From Diplonema papillatum (lineage: Eukaryota; Euglenozoa; Diplonemea; Diplonemida; Diplonemidae): 64,000 bases of DNA. This document shows positions 8,850 through 18,262 of the stretch, one piece after another. Both the position numbers and the translations under genes were made by a program. The stretch spans positions 372,001 through 436,000 of the forward strand of contig JAPJBO010000070.1 of NCBI GenBank assembly GCA_030068145.1, written 5' to 3'. The notes beneath the pieces are model-generated. The model did not search any database. It saw only the letters and a list, made by a program, of their open reading frames with translations, and had not been told where the DNA came from. Each line of letters opens with the position of its first letter. Position 1 is the first letter of the stretch.

Positions 8850-11519
8850 TTAAGTTGTTTGGCTTCGGATGTCCGACACTTCGTTGTGTGTGTCGTCGTC
8901 GGCAAGCAGCACGTGTTCTGCGGTCGCCAGCTCGCAACACCGTCTACACTGCACGCGGGTTCCCTTCGGCAGTATCGACCTTCTCACGATCGCGAGCAGG
9001 AGGTCCACCGCCCCTGGGACCGTCTCCAGCGCCCTGAGGGTGCTTCCTCTCGTCGTCTTCCCCGTCGCCATCTGCCGAATCGCCCTCGTCGCGGTCTTCG
9101 CTCGTCCGTACTGGCACACTCGCCGCACGTACTCGGCTGGTCCCTCCAGCTGGGGGAAGTTCCCGGCTGCGAAGCAGCATACTGCCTTCTCCCCGTTTCT
9201 CCAGTGGAGGTGTTCCACATCCAACGCCGGCGTTCCCTCACGTAGAGTGATCGACGCCGCCTCATCCGCCCGGTTGATGTGCTGGTTTTCCGCGTGTCCC
9301 TTACTCCACCGCAGGCACTCCGCGTACTCGCCAAGGCACTCTGCCACCGGGTCTCCGATACGTCTCCGCTGCACTCGTTGTATTGCAGCCTGACTGTCGC
9401 AGTACCAGACCAGCTGGTTGGCCAGCACTCCGCAAATCCTCAACGCCGTTGCCAGGAGCAGCATCGCCGCCAATTCAGCGTCGGTACTCGATGTAACCGT
9501 CCCTCGCAGGACGGCGCCGATCTTCTTCGCGCCGATCGATACACCTACTGACCCACGTGCCTCTTCTTCTACGAAACCGCCGTCGCTCGCCACTACGGTG
9601 TTCCGTGTTCCTCTGCACTGTGAATTCACCAGCTTCACGGTCTGAGCAAGAAGGCTTGCCCCTTCTGCTGTCTCTCGAGGGGCCCTGCGGCGGAAGCCTT
9701 TCGTCGGGAGGTCGTCCCCCACTCCGTCCCGCTTAAACGCCAAATACGCCCTCGTTTGCTGCATTGAGGCATAGGACTCGACGGTTTGGCACGCGTACCC
9801 ATCCTTGCAGCCAGCGAATTCTTTAATGCCCCGGCTGTAGCGGTGCTTCGGGAGTAGGCTCGACTGTGCTGCCGTCAGCTTCGGTGCTCGGGGGTCGAAA
9901 CAGGTCGACAGACTGTGCATCGAGAGGGTGGGGAGCACATGTGTCGTGTAGAACGCGCACCTTCGCCGGGTAGAACGGTACAGGTGCGAGTTCGTGTAGT
10001 CCACGAGTCTCGCTACCCTCTCCAGCTTTTTTGCGCCATTTTCACATCCTCCGGCGTGTCTCTTCGCGTGTATGCACACGCCCAGCAGCACGGCCTTGTC
10101 CACGGTCTCACGGACGGGGTTCGAACTCCACTCAAAGGAGCTTTTCGCCACGACCACGACTTTCTTCTCCTCTAGCTCCAGCCCCTTAGAATTCGCCCAA
10201 TTCTGCACTCTTCCGAAAGTGTACGGGAGTCGAGCTCTTGTCGTGCGAGCGACCAAATCGTCGACGTACATTCGCGCGTCTGCTTCCGCCGGGGGCTCAC
10301 AGGTGTACACGATGAAAAGGAGCACGCTTAGCGGCGAACCCTGCAAGACCCCGCGGTTGAGGGCAACGGGCGCCGTGAAACCTTCGTGATGCGCAATCGT
10401 CACCGCTTGGTTCTCGATAACCCTTGCTATTGTTATTGCCCACTCGGGGCCTAACCTGCGTCCAACTGTCTCTATTAGCCTTCCGTGGGGAATCGAGTCG
10501 AAAGCGGCCATCACGTCCACAAGCAACAGCAGGTGCTCGTCGTCCTCGTTCGATGCAACGTCGGACTCCAGCCACTCCTTCGCAAACAAAGCTACCTGCG
10601 CCGCTCCGCTGCGTTGCCCGCAACCGTACTGGAAGCCGCAGCGCTTGACGTACTCTAGGACCAAGGGTCTCATCTTCAAGTACACCGCGGTATGGAGCAA
10701 CTTTGCGAAGAGGGGCATGATCGCAATCGGTCGGTACCCTCTCGGATCGGAAGCCCTCAGCATCTTTCCTTTCCAGAAGAGAAACACCCAGGCCACTCTC
10801 TGTCGCTCGGGAACTCCCTCACGGACCCATCTGCTTAGTTCGACTGACGTCGCTGCAATCGCTTCGTCTTCCATTTTCAGCAGAAACTTCGGCGAGAAGT
10901 CAGAGGTCCTCGCAGTGGGTCGAACGGCTTTGGCGGCTTCTCTTATATCGTCGGGGGAGATGGCTATCGGGTTGGCGTTCCTTGGAAGTAGCACCGGAGG
11001 TTGCGGGACGTCGGATGCGTACTTCTTCCGGAGAAAACTCGTGAAGTCTTCCGGGTTCTCTAACAGCGGGGGCTGGTATGGTGCAGCAAGATTCGGCGAT
11101 TTCCGCAGGGGGGCTAAAACGTCCAGCTTCCTCCGGATGCATCGAATTTCGGCGTTCAGCCTTCGTCTCTGCTCTACATCGGCTTCGCCCCGTGCTACCA
11201 TCCTTCGGTGAAGAGCTTTCTGCAGGCGGGCGGTTTTCGTGCCGCGGGGCTGGGGTGGGGGTGCTGCCGCACTGGCGTCCAAGGCGTCTAGAAGCTCAGG
11301 AAAGGTCGCCTGGTGCAGGCTCTGGCGCGCGGCTGGGTACCCCATCGCTGGGGGCCTCCTCATGTACTTATCGAAACTGAGGGCCAGTATCGCGTGGTCA
11401 CTTCCAGCGGATGAAGTCCAGGCTCCATCTTGATCTACGTGGAACGAAAGCTCTGTCCAGCGAAGAGTTTGCATTCGATCTCGAGAACGTCGTCCGTGAC
11501 CGCACCAGCTCTTGTACAT
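8850..11519 (-). CDS. Reverse transcriptase-RNase H polyprotein of non-LTR retrotransposon
   Basis: 889 codons starting at ATG 11519. The N-terminus contains SDHAILAL, the last catalytic motif of the APE endonuclease whose remainder lies in the other ORF. RT motifs: DVMAAFDSIPHG near residue 335, RGVLQGSPLS near 390, YVDD near 416. RNase H follows at about 640-760 with catalytic D in VVASDGG, E in DAELAAML, D in YCDSQAA and D in NRADEAA. A CRRCCELATAEH motif near the C-terminus fits the zinc-binding end of ingi/L1Tc-type elements. Catalytic residues are all present, so RT and RNase H may be active. It copies element RNA into a nicked genomic target (family knowledge). Confidence 0.92.
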   Translation of the reverse strand: MYKSWCGHGRRSRDRMQTLRWTELSFHVDQDGAWTSSAGSDHAILALSFDKYMRRPPAMGYPAARQSLHQATFPELLDALDASAAAPPPQPRGTKTARLQKALHRRMVARGEADVEQRRRLNAEIRCIRRKLDVLAPLRKSPNLAAPYQPPLLENPEDFTSFLRKKYASDVPQPPVLLPRNANPIAISPDDIREAAKAVRPTARTSDFSPKFLLKMEDEAIAATSVELSRWVREGVPERQRVAWVFLFWKGKMLRASDPRGYRPIAIMPLFAKLLHTAVYLKMRPLVLEYVKRCGFQYGCGQRSGAAQVALFAKEWLESDVASNEDDEHLLLLVDVMAAFDSIPHGRLIETVGRRLGPEWAITIARVIENQAVTIAHHEGFTAPVALNRGVLQGSPLSVLLFIVYTCEPPAEADARMYVDDLVARTTRARLPYTFGRVQNWANSKGLELEEKKVVVVAKSSFEWSSNPVRETVDKAVLLGVCIHAKRHAGGCENGAKKLERVARLVDYTNSHLYRSTRRRCAFYTTHVLPTLSMHSLSTCFDPRAPKLTAAQSSLLPKHRYSRGIKEFAGCKDGYACQTVESYASMQQTRAYLAFKRDGVGDDLPTKGFRRRAPRETAEGASLLAQTVKLVNSQCRGTRNTVVASDGGFVEEEARGSVGVSIGAKKIGAVLRGTVTSSTDAELAAMLLLATALRICGVLANQLVWYCDSQAAIQRVQRRRIGDPVAECLGEYAECLRWSKGHAENQHINRADEAASITLREGTPALDVEHLHWRNGEKAVCCFAAGNFPQLEGPAEYVRRVCQYGRAKTATRAIRQMATGKTTRGSTLRALETVPGAVDLLLAIVRRSILPKGTRVQCRRCCELATAEHVLLADDDTHNEVSDIRSQTT

Positions 11520-12222
11520 GCTCTTGTCGCATCCGCCTCTCCACCTGGGGGGTCGTCCTCGGGTTGAAATCGCCGACTACTGCCAGGTCGGTCGAGCATT
11601 CTCTTGCTCGGAGCGCTATCCATTCTCCAAGTCGCTCTACGAGCACGTCGCGCTTGTGACACGGTACGTACACACTCACTACCCTCAGCGTCTCTCCCGC
11701 TATTCGAAGGTCGGCACTGCACGCACCATACCCCGAGTAACATTGCGAGACCGTCACTGTGGATTGTCTTTTCACAAGAATGGCCGTTCGTGCTATGGGG
11801 CGGTCGCCGGAATAGGGGCAGACCCCTATCACAACTACCGCCCACCCGGCCCGAGCAGCGTATTCCCGGAAAACGGTGGGTTCACGGCCGATTTCGTTCA
11901 CCGCCAGCAGATCGGCGGCAGGCAAGCGGGCGAAGTATCTCTCCAGACACATCTTTGCGGAGGCGTTGCACGACAGCAGCAGTATTCGTCTCTCGAGCGG
12001 TAGGAAGCCGTGGGCTCTCACGGCCGGTATGATCAAGGGGAGCACTTGTCGAGGGGCAGGGGTCGACCCCGGCGGCGCATGGTTCGCTCCTCCGGGCGGG
12101 TCGGTCAAAGGGCGGGGCTGGGAAAGGCAAGGTACTCTAGGACGTGCGAGATTGTTTGACTGCGATGGTGGAGTTCGACATGGGGTGACGGGTGCGATTC
12201 TTGCTTGAACTTGGGGTAGCAT
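11398..12222 (-). CDS. APE-type endonuclease ORF of the same retrotransposon, 3' end out of frame
   Basis: About 274 codons from the first ATG (12222); the open frame extends upstream into the GC-rich unit without an ATG. Visible endonuclease motifs in order: LLSCNASAK, LLAVNEIG, SVYVP, VVGDFNP and SSLDRAFV. The frame stops at 11398, while the final SDH motif lies in the +1 frame at the start of the RT ORF (about 11400). Either a frameshift joins the two ORFs in expression or a 1-nt lesion has split a once continuous protein. Confidence 0.85.
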   Translation of the reverse strand: MLPQVQARIAPVTPCRTPPSQSNNLARPRVPCLSQPRPLTDPPGGANHAPPGSTPAPRQVLPLIIPAVRAHGFLPLERRILLLSCNASAKMCLERYFARLPAADLLAVNEIGREPTVFREYAARAGWAVVVIGVCPYSGDRPIARTAILVKRQSTVTVSQCYSGYGACSADLRIAGETLRVVSVYVPCHKRDVLVERLGEWIALRARECSTDLAVVGDFNPRTTPQVERRMRQEHVQELVRSRTTFSRSNANSSLDRAFVPRRSRWSLDFIRWK

Positions 12223-12307
12223 GGTGGGGGGCTCGGTGATGACATCGGTCGGCCGCTCGTCTTCCGGTTCGGAGGGGGAAGCGTCTGATGTGACGGGGGA
12301 GGAATTC

Positions 12308-12839
12308 GGTCGCGTCGAAGCTCGCACATCGGGCCGCGGGGGCGAGCGGCGCTACGCTCAGCGGGTTCAGCACCGAGCGACGAATCTTATCACCCCCCGC
12401 CGTGGTGCCCGCCTGCGGTAGCGTACCGCCGCGCGTCCCCCGCGGCCGCCCACCCGCTCCGCACCCCCCCTCCAGCCCCTCTGCCTCCTTCCCTACAAAG
12501 GCACGCGCGGAGGATTCGGGCACGTGCCACTCGGATGGCCCTGCACTCTACTCAGTCACGCGTTTCCCGTACTACGCGAAGGTTTCCGGGTTTCCAGGAG
12601 CTCGGACGTACGATGGTCTTATACTCGTTTCTTTCGGTTTCGGTTTTTTTTTTTTTTTTATTCTGCTGATTTCGTGTCCTGCTTTATTTGATTACCAACT
12701 ACTAATTTTTTAGTGCCGACAATGCATTGATAACAAAAAATACAATCGGGGGGGGGAAATCTTGGGTTGTCTGTGTTGAGAATCTCCGAAGATCGTCGGA
12801 CCGGGTGACGTTGTACGCGCTTGTCTTTTCTACTCGTGC
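12308..12839. repeat. GC-rich unit 3, next to the retrotransposon 5' end
   Basis: Near-exact copy of 7918-8452. On the minus strand it lies directly upstream of the retrotransposon, so transcripts from it would run into the element. Confidence 0.92.
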
Positions 12840-13225
12840 AGCGCTACGCTCAGCGGGTTCAGCACCGAGCGACGAATATTTTCTCCCCCCGCCGTGGTGC
12901 TTGCCTGCGGTAGCGTACCGCCGCGCGTCCCCCGCGGCCGCCGCCCTCTCTCCGGCTGCCTCCTTCCCTACTGCAAAGGCACACGCGGAGGATTCGGACT
13001 CGGATGGGCCTGCACTCTACTCAGCCGCGCGTTTCCCTTACTGCGAAGGTTTCCAGTGGTTTTATACTCGTTTCTTTCGGTTTCGGCTTTTTTAATTCTT
13101 GATTCTGATTTCGTGACCTGCTTTATTAGATTGCCAACTACTAAACTTTTAGAGCCGACAATGCATTGGTATGTCTCGAAAACCTTTCGTTGACCGCACT
13201 ACCCTGAGCTCAAATCCCGGACGTG
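12840..13225. repeat. GC-rich unit 4, diverged
   Basis: Starts with the same gcgctacgctcagcgg block as the other units but carries deletions and substitutions. It retains the Tn-ttctgatttcgtg-cctgctttatt tail and ends in a segment (ctcaaatcccggacgtgg) of another dispersed repeat. Confidence 0.8.
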
Positions 13226-13277
13226 GTGTCAGGTGGCAAATTGGCAAATGATCATGATCAGAAGGTCCTACTTGGGG

Positions 13278-13735
13278 CGCTACGCTCAGCGGGTTCAGCA
13301 CCGAGCGACGAATGTTTTCTCCCCCCGCCTGCGTTTTCGGTATTTCGATCTAAGTACTGACCGGACTGGATCCGCGAGGCTTGAATCTGATCGCCACGAT
13401 TGCATCCCACCACGGGTGCTGGCGACACCAGCACTGCACCATTTCGCTGTGCGTACCACCTCACCATGGGCGCGCATACTAGTACGCCATGTGCCACGTA
13501 CTCTGCGGTAGCGTACCGCCGCGCGTCCCCCCGCGGCCACCACCCCCCCTCTGTGCCACCTCGGATGGCCCTGCCCTCTACTCAGCAGCGCGGCTCCCTT
13601 ACTGCGAAGTTTTCCGGGTTTCCAGGAGCTCGGACGTACGATGGTCTTCTACTCGTTTATTTCGGGTTTTTTTTTTAATTCTTGCTTCTGATTTCGTGTC
13701 CCGCTTTATTAGATTACCAACTAATAAACTCTAGT
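13278..13735. repeat. GC-rich unit 5, rearranged
   Basis: Unit head (gcgctacgctcagcggg) at 13278, a ~190-bp unrelated insert (about 13325-13500), then the rest of the unit through the poly(T) and the cgctttattagattaccaact tail. Confidence 0.75.
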
Positions 13736-14034
13736 ACCAACAATGCATTTGGCCACACAAAGAAAATCCGGTTGCTGGACCCAGCGGTTTTGGAAAGACT
13801 TTAGTTTTGCGCAACAGGGCTGGCAAGCCCTGGCCAGCGGAATGGGCGCAGACTCGTTTCTGCGATGCAGAACAAGTTGAGGACGCGTGACGATTTCTCG
13901 CTTTCTTCGCGCGGCGTGAAGGGGGGAAGCAAGCAACGAAGAGCGCGAGGAAGGAGCACCGTTTCTTGAGTTATGGTCCAGCCAGCCAGGCTGAACAAGT
14001 AGCAGAGAACGAGCGCAAGGCGGGCGGTCCAGGG

Positions 14035-14547
14035 CTTTGTAGATCGACCTGTCGCTAGAAACGAGCCCGTTGAACGTTGCAAAGGGAGAGCGTGCAGGGC
14101 GGGGGTAGGACCAGACACGGAGACCGAGAGTAGAAGGAGACAAAGGAAAAGAGTAAAGAGACTTCGGAAGAGGAGATTCTGGTGAGATGCGAGTGTGGAG
14201 TGTGGGTGACTGGCTAGCGTGTTCCAAACTCCTGGTGTCCTGTTCCGAGACTGGGAAGCGGCGCGAATCCGTGTCGCCAAGCATTCTACAATGCTGACGA
14301 CTGCTACCCCTTGTGCGTGCGTGTCTGTGTCTGTGTGTAAGTGTGTGTGTGTGCGTGTGTGATAAGGTTCTGCCGGATCGGCGAACGAGTGGCGGTGGTG
14401 AACAAGCGCATGGGTGTGGGCGGTTCAAGGCTTTTCCATCGACCTATCGCTGGAAACAACCTGGTTGAACGTTGCAAAGGGAGGCTGTGCATGGGGCAAG
14501 CATGGGCACTACCACACACGAGACCGAGAGTAGAAGGAGACAGAGGA
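14035..14547. repeat. Local duplication of ~115 bp with a (TG)n tract between
   Basis: 14035-14150 and 14428-14547 share gcaaagggag and gagaccgagagtagaaggag blocks at roughly 80% identity. A TG-rich tract lies at 14326-14362 between them. Confidence 0.7.
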
Positions 14548-14599
14548 GACCACACGGCGAGAGCGGGAGAAAGAAAAAAGGGAAACTCGAGTTTTTTAG

Positions 14600-14720
14600 T
14601 CAGCCACACTATCCTGAACTCAAAACCCGGACCTGGTTTCAGGTGGCAAACTGGCAAATGATGATGATCTGGTCCTACAGGGGGCACTTCAGTTTCCTCA
14701 CACATTGCATGTGGTCAAGA
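14600..14720. repeat. Dispersed repeat (copies at 13200-13275 and 23805-23925)
   Basis: Shared core: gaactcaaaacccggacctgg, tcaggtggcaa, tggcaaatgatgatg and the ggtcctac end, followed in two copies by ttcctcacac...tgcatgtg. Divergence is about 15-25% between copies. Confidence 0.7.
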
Positions 14721-17006
14721 AAAGAACTTGAAAAAAGTGGCAGTGCGAGTGCACGAGGAGAGGATGAGAGAGCCAGGATGGAAGAGAACACAGGAGCCAG
14801 AAGAAGAGCGTCATATAAGGAAGGAACGAGAGCGGGAAGAACCGCGGTGCTAGTGCGGGAGTTGGTGCAAGAAAGTGAAATGCAGGATGCGGGGGATGCA
14901 TCGACAGAAAAGAAGCTAGCCACAGTGCGCGCCAGCGGCTCTCGCCTGCTTTTGTTTTTAGAGATGGAGGTTCGCTTGAAATCGGGGGTTTAAAGTCTCC
15001 CGGTGACCTTCTTTTTGGGGAAAGTTGCTTGTGTAGTATGCCGTCCAACGACTAACTACTCCGTCGATGCCCCTCTAGCCCCGCCATCAACAAGAGACGG
15101 GCGTGGGCCATCATGCGGGGGTCAGGTCTGGATGTGGTCGGCGGGATTCACCTTCAGATCTCTCCAGCCCGGTAGCAGAATGGGCGCGCAATCCCTTCGG
15201 AAATGCTGCAAGTTCGGGCGGGCGTCGTCAGTGGTAGTTTTGAGGAGAGCAAGGGTACGCCTTCCTCGTGCGTTGCTTCGTGCCCGGAATGCGAAATTGG
15301 CAAAAGAAATGCCTCTCCCTGGTCGAGTTCAGTTCAATGCGTTAACACGCAAGCACACCAGGGGCTACGTGGTGATGAGTCTGACTTTTGTCTTGCGAGC
15401 GAATGCCGTCGACAGAAGTTGCCGAAGCCACGAAACCGGGCACCCCGTGTGGTGTCCTTCGTCCCCCGACCAGGCGTGGAGCCGGCGAGACGGTCGCGCA
15501 ATGTCTCGTAGCCATCCCCGCAGACCACCTGTGGCTTGTGGGGGGAGTCCTTGTGCTTTTACCTTTTGAGATCAGAACCCTCTTGGGATCCTCTAGCTTT
15601 CCCCGTTCTTGCAACGCGCAGTGTGCAGTGCCAGCTACGCGAGAGAGCGCAAGGAGAGTGCCCCCCCCCCCCCATGTGGATGTTGCTCGTAGCACGGCAC
15701 GGCAGTACCTACTTGTCGCAGACTGCAAGCATCGTTTTTGCGGTGGTCCCCCCCCGCGCGTGACCAACACATTTCTTGGAGGTGAAAGTTCGCTTGAAGC
15801 TCCATGTTTCCTAGAGGGCTCTCGGCAATTGGGCTGTCTGTTATTCGGAAACCGTTTGATAGAGTGGTACGGAGAGAGTGCCTTGCCCGAAACCAAGGTT
15901 GCCCGTGTTTTGTAATTCGCGGCTGGCCGCCATCTCGAGTAATTTCCTTCAGAGGGAGGGTGCTTGTTCGGAAAAAGAAGAACCGTGTGAATAACGGCAA
16001 GAGTGACCCTTCTGGAGTCACGAAGCGAAAAGCTGGCATACTGTGGTACTCATTTGCGCGCTAATGACTCCCCACTAACGCAACAAGAAGACGAATAACG
16101 GCGAAGAGGGTGTGAATGGACTCCTACCGGGGTTTCTCCAGTTCGTCCTATTCAGGGTTTCGCTCGCGTTGCATTCGCTCTTTTGCTGACTCGGTGCACT
16201 CGTGCGCTCTCACTGACTCCCTTGAGAAGCACTTGACCGCAAAGGATCCAGTGGGTACGAGTGTGGAGCAAGAGGATCCCACACTGCAACGAAGAACATT
16301 TCTAGAGGGTGGACCTTCCGCGGAAAAAGGAGACACCGGGGGTGAAAATGGTGACAAGGAAAAATATCCTTGTCCTTCGTGTGCAGGGAACAAACCTCTA
16401 CCTAGGGAGGAGCAATAGCGGGTGGCTATAGCAGGTCGGCTTCGTTTAGGTTTCGCGTGCACCACCGTTGCATCGGAATAGGTTCTTTTCGGCAGAGTCA
16501 CATACGGAGAGGTGTTCAAGAAAAAGGGCGCCTGCATTATTCACCATGACCGTTTCATTCACGCGAGCTGCAATTTTGGTCTTTGCCGACGGCAAGACCT
16601 TCGAAGTACAGCAGCACGGGTCGGAAACTCTAGCTGCAATGTCGCCAGAAACCGAGGACCGAAATGCTGAACGAATTCCTTTCATTTCTACTTCAAGTGT
16701 TCCCCGATCGCGGATTGTCAAGGCGGGAGGCTGACCCGGCAGAAGAAAGACAGGAGCGGCGTGTGTTGTGTGTGGTTCCGGCGATTTTCGCTCTATTTGC
16801 CTGCGAGGGCAATACTTTTTTTTTGAATGGTGCTCAAAAGGCAGGGACTTATATGGGTCTGAGAGATTTGGCGAGAAGGTTGGGAGCGCGGTGGGTGAAA
16901 CTTGGGCAGTTGGAATGTTGCCTTTTGGCAGACGTTTCCGATGCTTGTCGTCCCACGTTGGACACTGCTGTGTCACTGCTCGCCCAGCCAGGTGCCAACT
17001 TGGCAG
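14721..17006. other. Repeat-rich intergenic DNA, no recognised gene
   Basis: Holds copies of a short dispersed repeat with the motif aaagtctcccggtgacc (14960-15012) and its left part again at 15780-15800, and a part-copy of the family at 20127-20375 (about 16340-16470). Overlapping open frames at 15342-15915 on both strands have no recognisable domain. A plus-strand frame at 16546-16734 (MTVSFTRAAILVFADG) is protein-like but too short to support. Confidence 0.5.
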
Positions 17007-17363
17007 TCAGAACGCGCTGCGGCAAGAAGATCGGGGAAAGGTGTTGGGGCAACAGGGTCGGTTTGTGTTCCAACTGAGAACGTTGGCCTGGCGATAGCAC
17101 CTGCTCCGGTCAATACAAGACAAAAAGGTGTCGAGGTCGACGTAATCTAGGAGAGCGAGCTGATGTCTCATGAAGTCGGCTAGAGTGGCAGTCGTGGGTG
17201 CGATAACCCGAATCTTGGCTGAGGTTGCGCTTTCGACTTGAGTAGGTGACACTTCCCCTTCCTGGCGCACTCGAGCATGCCCGGCAGGTTCTGCATTTGG
17301 AGCTAAAAAGCCAGCGAGTGTGCCCAGTGATCGATCGAATCTCGCCCGCTTCTTCGGTGGCAT
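17007..17363 (-). CDS. Hypothetical protein with basic N-terminus
   Basis: Starts at ATG 17363 and reads MPPKKRARFDRSLG, a good nuclear-localisation-like start, followed by a low-cysteine, alanine/threonine-rich sequence ending ADFMRHQLALLDYVDLD. A plausible splice donor (AG|GTGCTA) near 17097 suggests the frame may leave this exon, so the last ~30 codons may be read-through. No family recognised and no neighbouring gene supports it. Alternative: a fragment of a transposon ORF or chance. Confidence 0.35.
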   Translation of the reverse strand: MPPKKRARFDRSLGTLAGFLAPNAEPAGHARVRQEGEVSPTQVESATSAKIRVIAPTTATLADFMRHQLALLDYVDLDTFLSCIDRSRCYRQANVLSWNTNRPCCPNTFPRSSCRSAF

Positions 17364-17389
17364 GGTGCCCTGACTGACCCTGGGCAACA

Positions 17390-17475
17390 CCCCAAAAAAA
17401 AAAAAAAAACTGCCTGTTCAGAAAATTATCATTTTTTTCCCCCCCACCTGCCCAAGTTTTTTTTTTTTTTTCGGG
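17390..17475. repeat. Poly(A), poly(C) and poly(T) tracts
   Basis: A 16-nt A run (17394-17409), a T/C run near 17433-17447 and a 15-nt T run ending at 17471 within 85 bp. Upstream of the ORF at 17007-17363 on the minus strand; could be promoter-proximal or retroposon tails. Confidence 0.7.
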
Positions 17476-17671
17476 TAAAGGTCATTGAAGGGGGGGATTG
17501 CAAGAACGTGCTTGAAATGGATATGTGCTCAACACCGCACTGGTCCCGTCTGCGCCGTGTTTCGGTCCTTTAAGCCACGGACACGTAAGGCGGACCATCA
17601 TCAGCGCGGAACCTGAGTGTCTGCAGACAGGACTGAGGTGTGAGTCTGGTTGTCAGGCGGCTGTTCGTAGC

Positions 17672-17768
17672 TCGTCACAGCCAGGACCACCCGTGCTACT
17701 AGAGCACATTCGAATCCGTCACGGGGAGAAGGCCCCTACAACCGTGTCTGAGCAATCAGTGTTCGATT
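17672..17768. repeat. Dispersed repeat, copy B (pair with 5118-5206)
   Basis: Contains cagccaggaccacccgtg, aatccgtcacggggag and accgtgtctgagcaatcag, matching the copy in cyclase intron 2. Confidence 0.85.
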
Positions 17769-17784
17769 CAATTTATTGTTCGAG

Positions 17785-17850
17785 TAAAAGTTCGCTTGAG
17801 GATCCGGGGTGTTAAAGTCTCCGGGTGACCATCGTCGAAAGGGCGCTTTT
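17785..17850. repeat. Short dispersed repeat with 'gtctccgggtgaccatcgtcgaa' core, copy 1
   Basis: Reads aaaagttcgcttgaggatcc, a short spacer, then the core. Related copies at 14960-15012, 18200-18262, 21318-21375, 27872-27925, 41748-41775 and 52175-52210. Confidence 0.75.
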
Positions 17851-18199
17851 ATTTGTATGAGTGAACTTGAAAGCATGGCAGTACTGCTGCGAGGAGGCGA
17901 CAGACCCCTTGAGTCTGCGCTGCTCGGAGTCGGAGAACTTAGCACTGCCGAGGGCAGAGCCCCCCTCCATTCGTGAGACAGGGAACGAAGAAGTGGTGGC
18001 ATGATTGCGTCTTCCTTTGGTAAAGCTGCGTAGCCTGCTGCCAACTACCATTTAAGCGTTTTTGGTGGTTTAGAGATCCGGTAGTACCGGGGGTTTCCGT
18101 TGTTTGCGGATTAGAACTCCGTTGAGACTCCTTTTGGTAGCAATGATGCATAACCACAAAACGAAAAAGACAAGTGCTTCGTTGGACTTTTTATTTTAG

Positions 18200-18262
18200 A
18201 GTGAAAGTTCGCTTGCGTCTCCCTTAAAGTTTCCGAAGTTTCCGGGTGACCATCGTCGAACG
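18200..18262. repeat. Short dispersed repeat, copy 2
   Basis: gaaagttcgcttgcgtctcc then tttccgggtgaccatcgtcg; same family as 17785-17850. Confidence 0.75.

Larger units (their letters stand above)
8763..12307 (-). mobile_element. Non-LTR retrotransposon, ingi/I-like (EN-RT-RNase H-zinc knuckle)
   Basis: About 3.5 kb, read on the minus strand, with 5' end near 12307 and a poly(A) 3' end merging with the A-tract of the GC-rich unit at 8745-8762. Two overlapping ORFs carry an APE-type endonuclease, then RT, RNase H and a C-terminal cysteine/histidine motif. It lies within the GC-rich unit array directly upstream of the cyclase gene. The unit sequences on its two sides are near-identical copies, but they do not line up as a simple target-site duplication. 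Confidence 0.9.

Noticed and set aside
10095-10135. tRNA-like ggggttcgaactcc
   Set aside because: Lies within the RT coding sequence and no cloverleaf can be formed around it.
8700-12660. Simple target-site duplication around the non-LTR retrotransposon
   Set aside because: Unit sequences on both sides are near-identical, but the boundary at 12308 corresponds to 7918 while the left flank at 8412-8453 has different sequence, so the two flanks do not match end to end.
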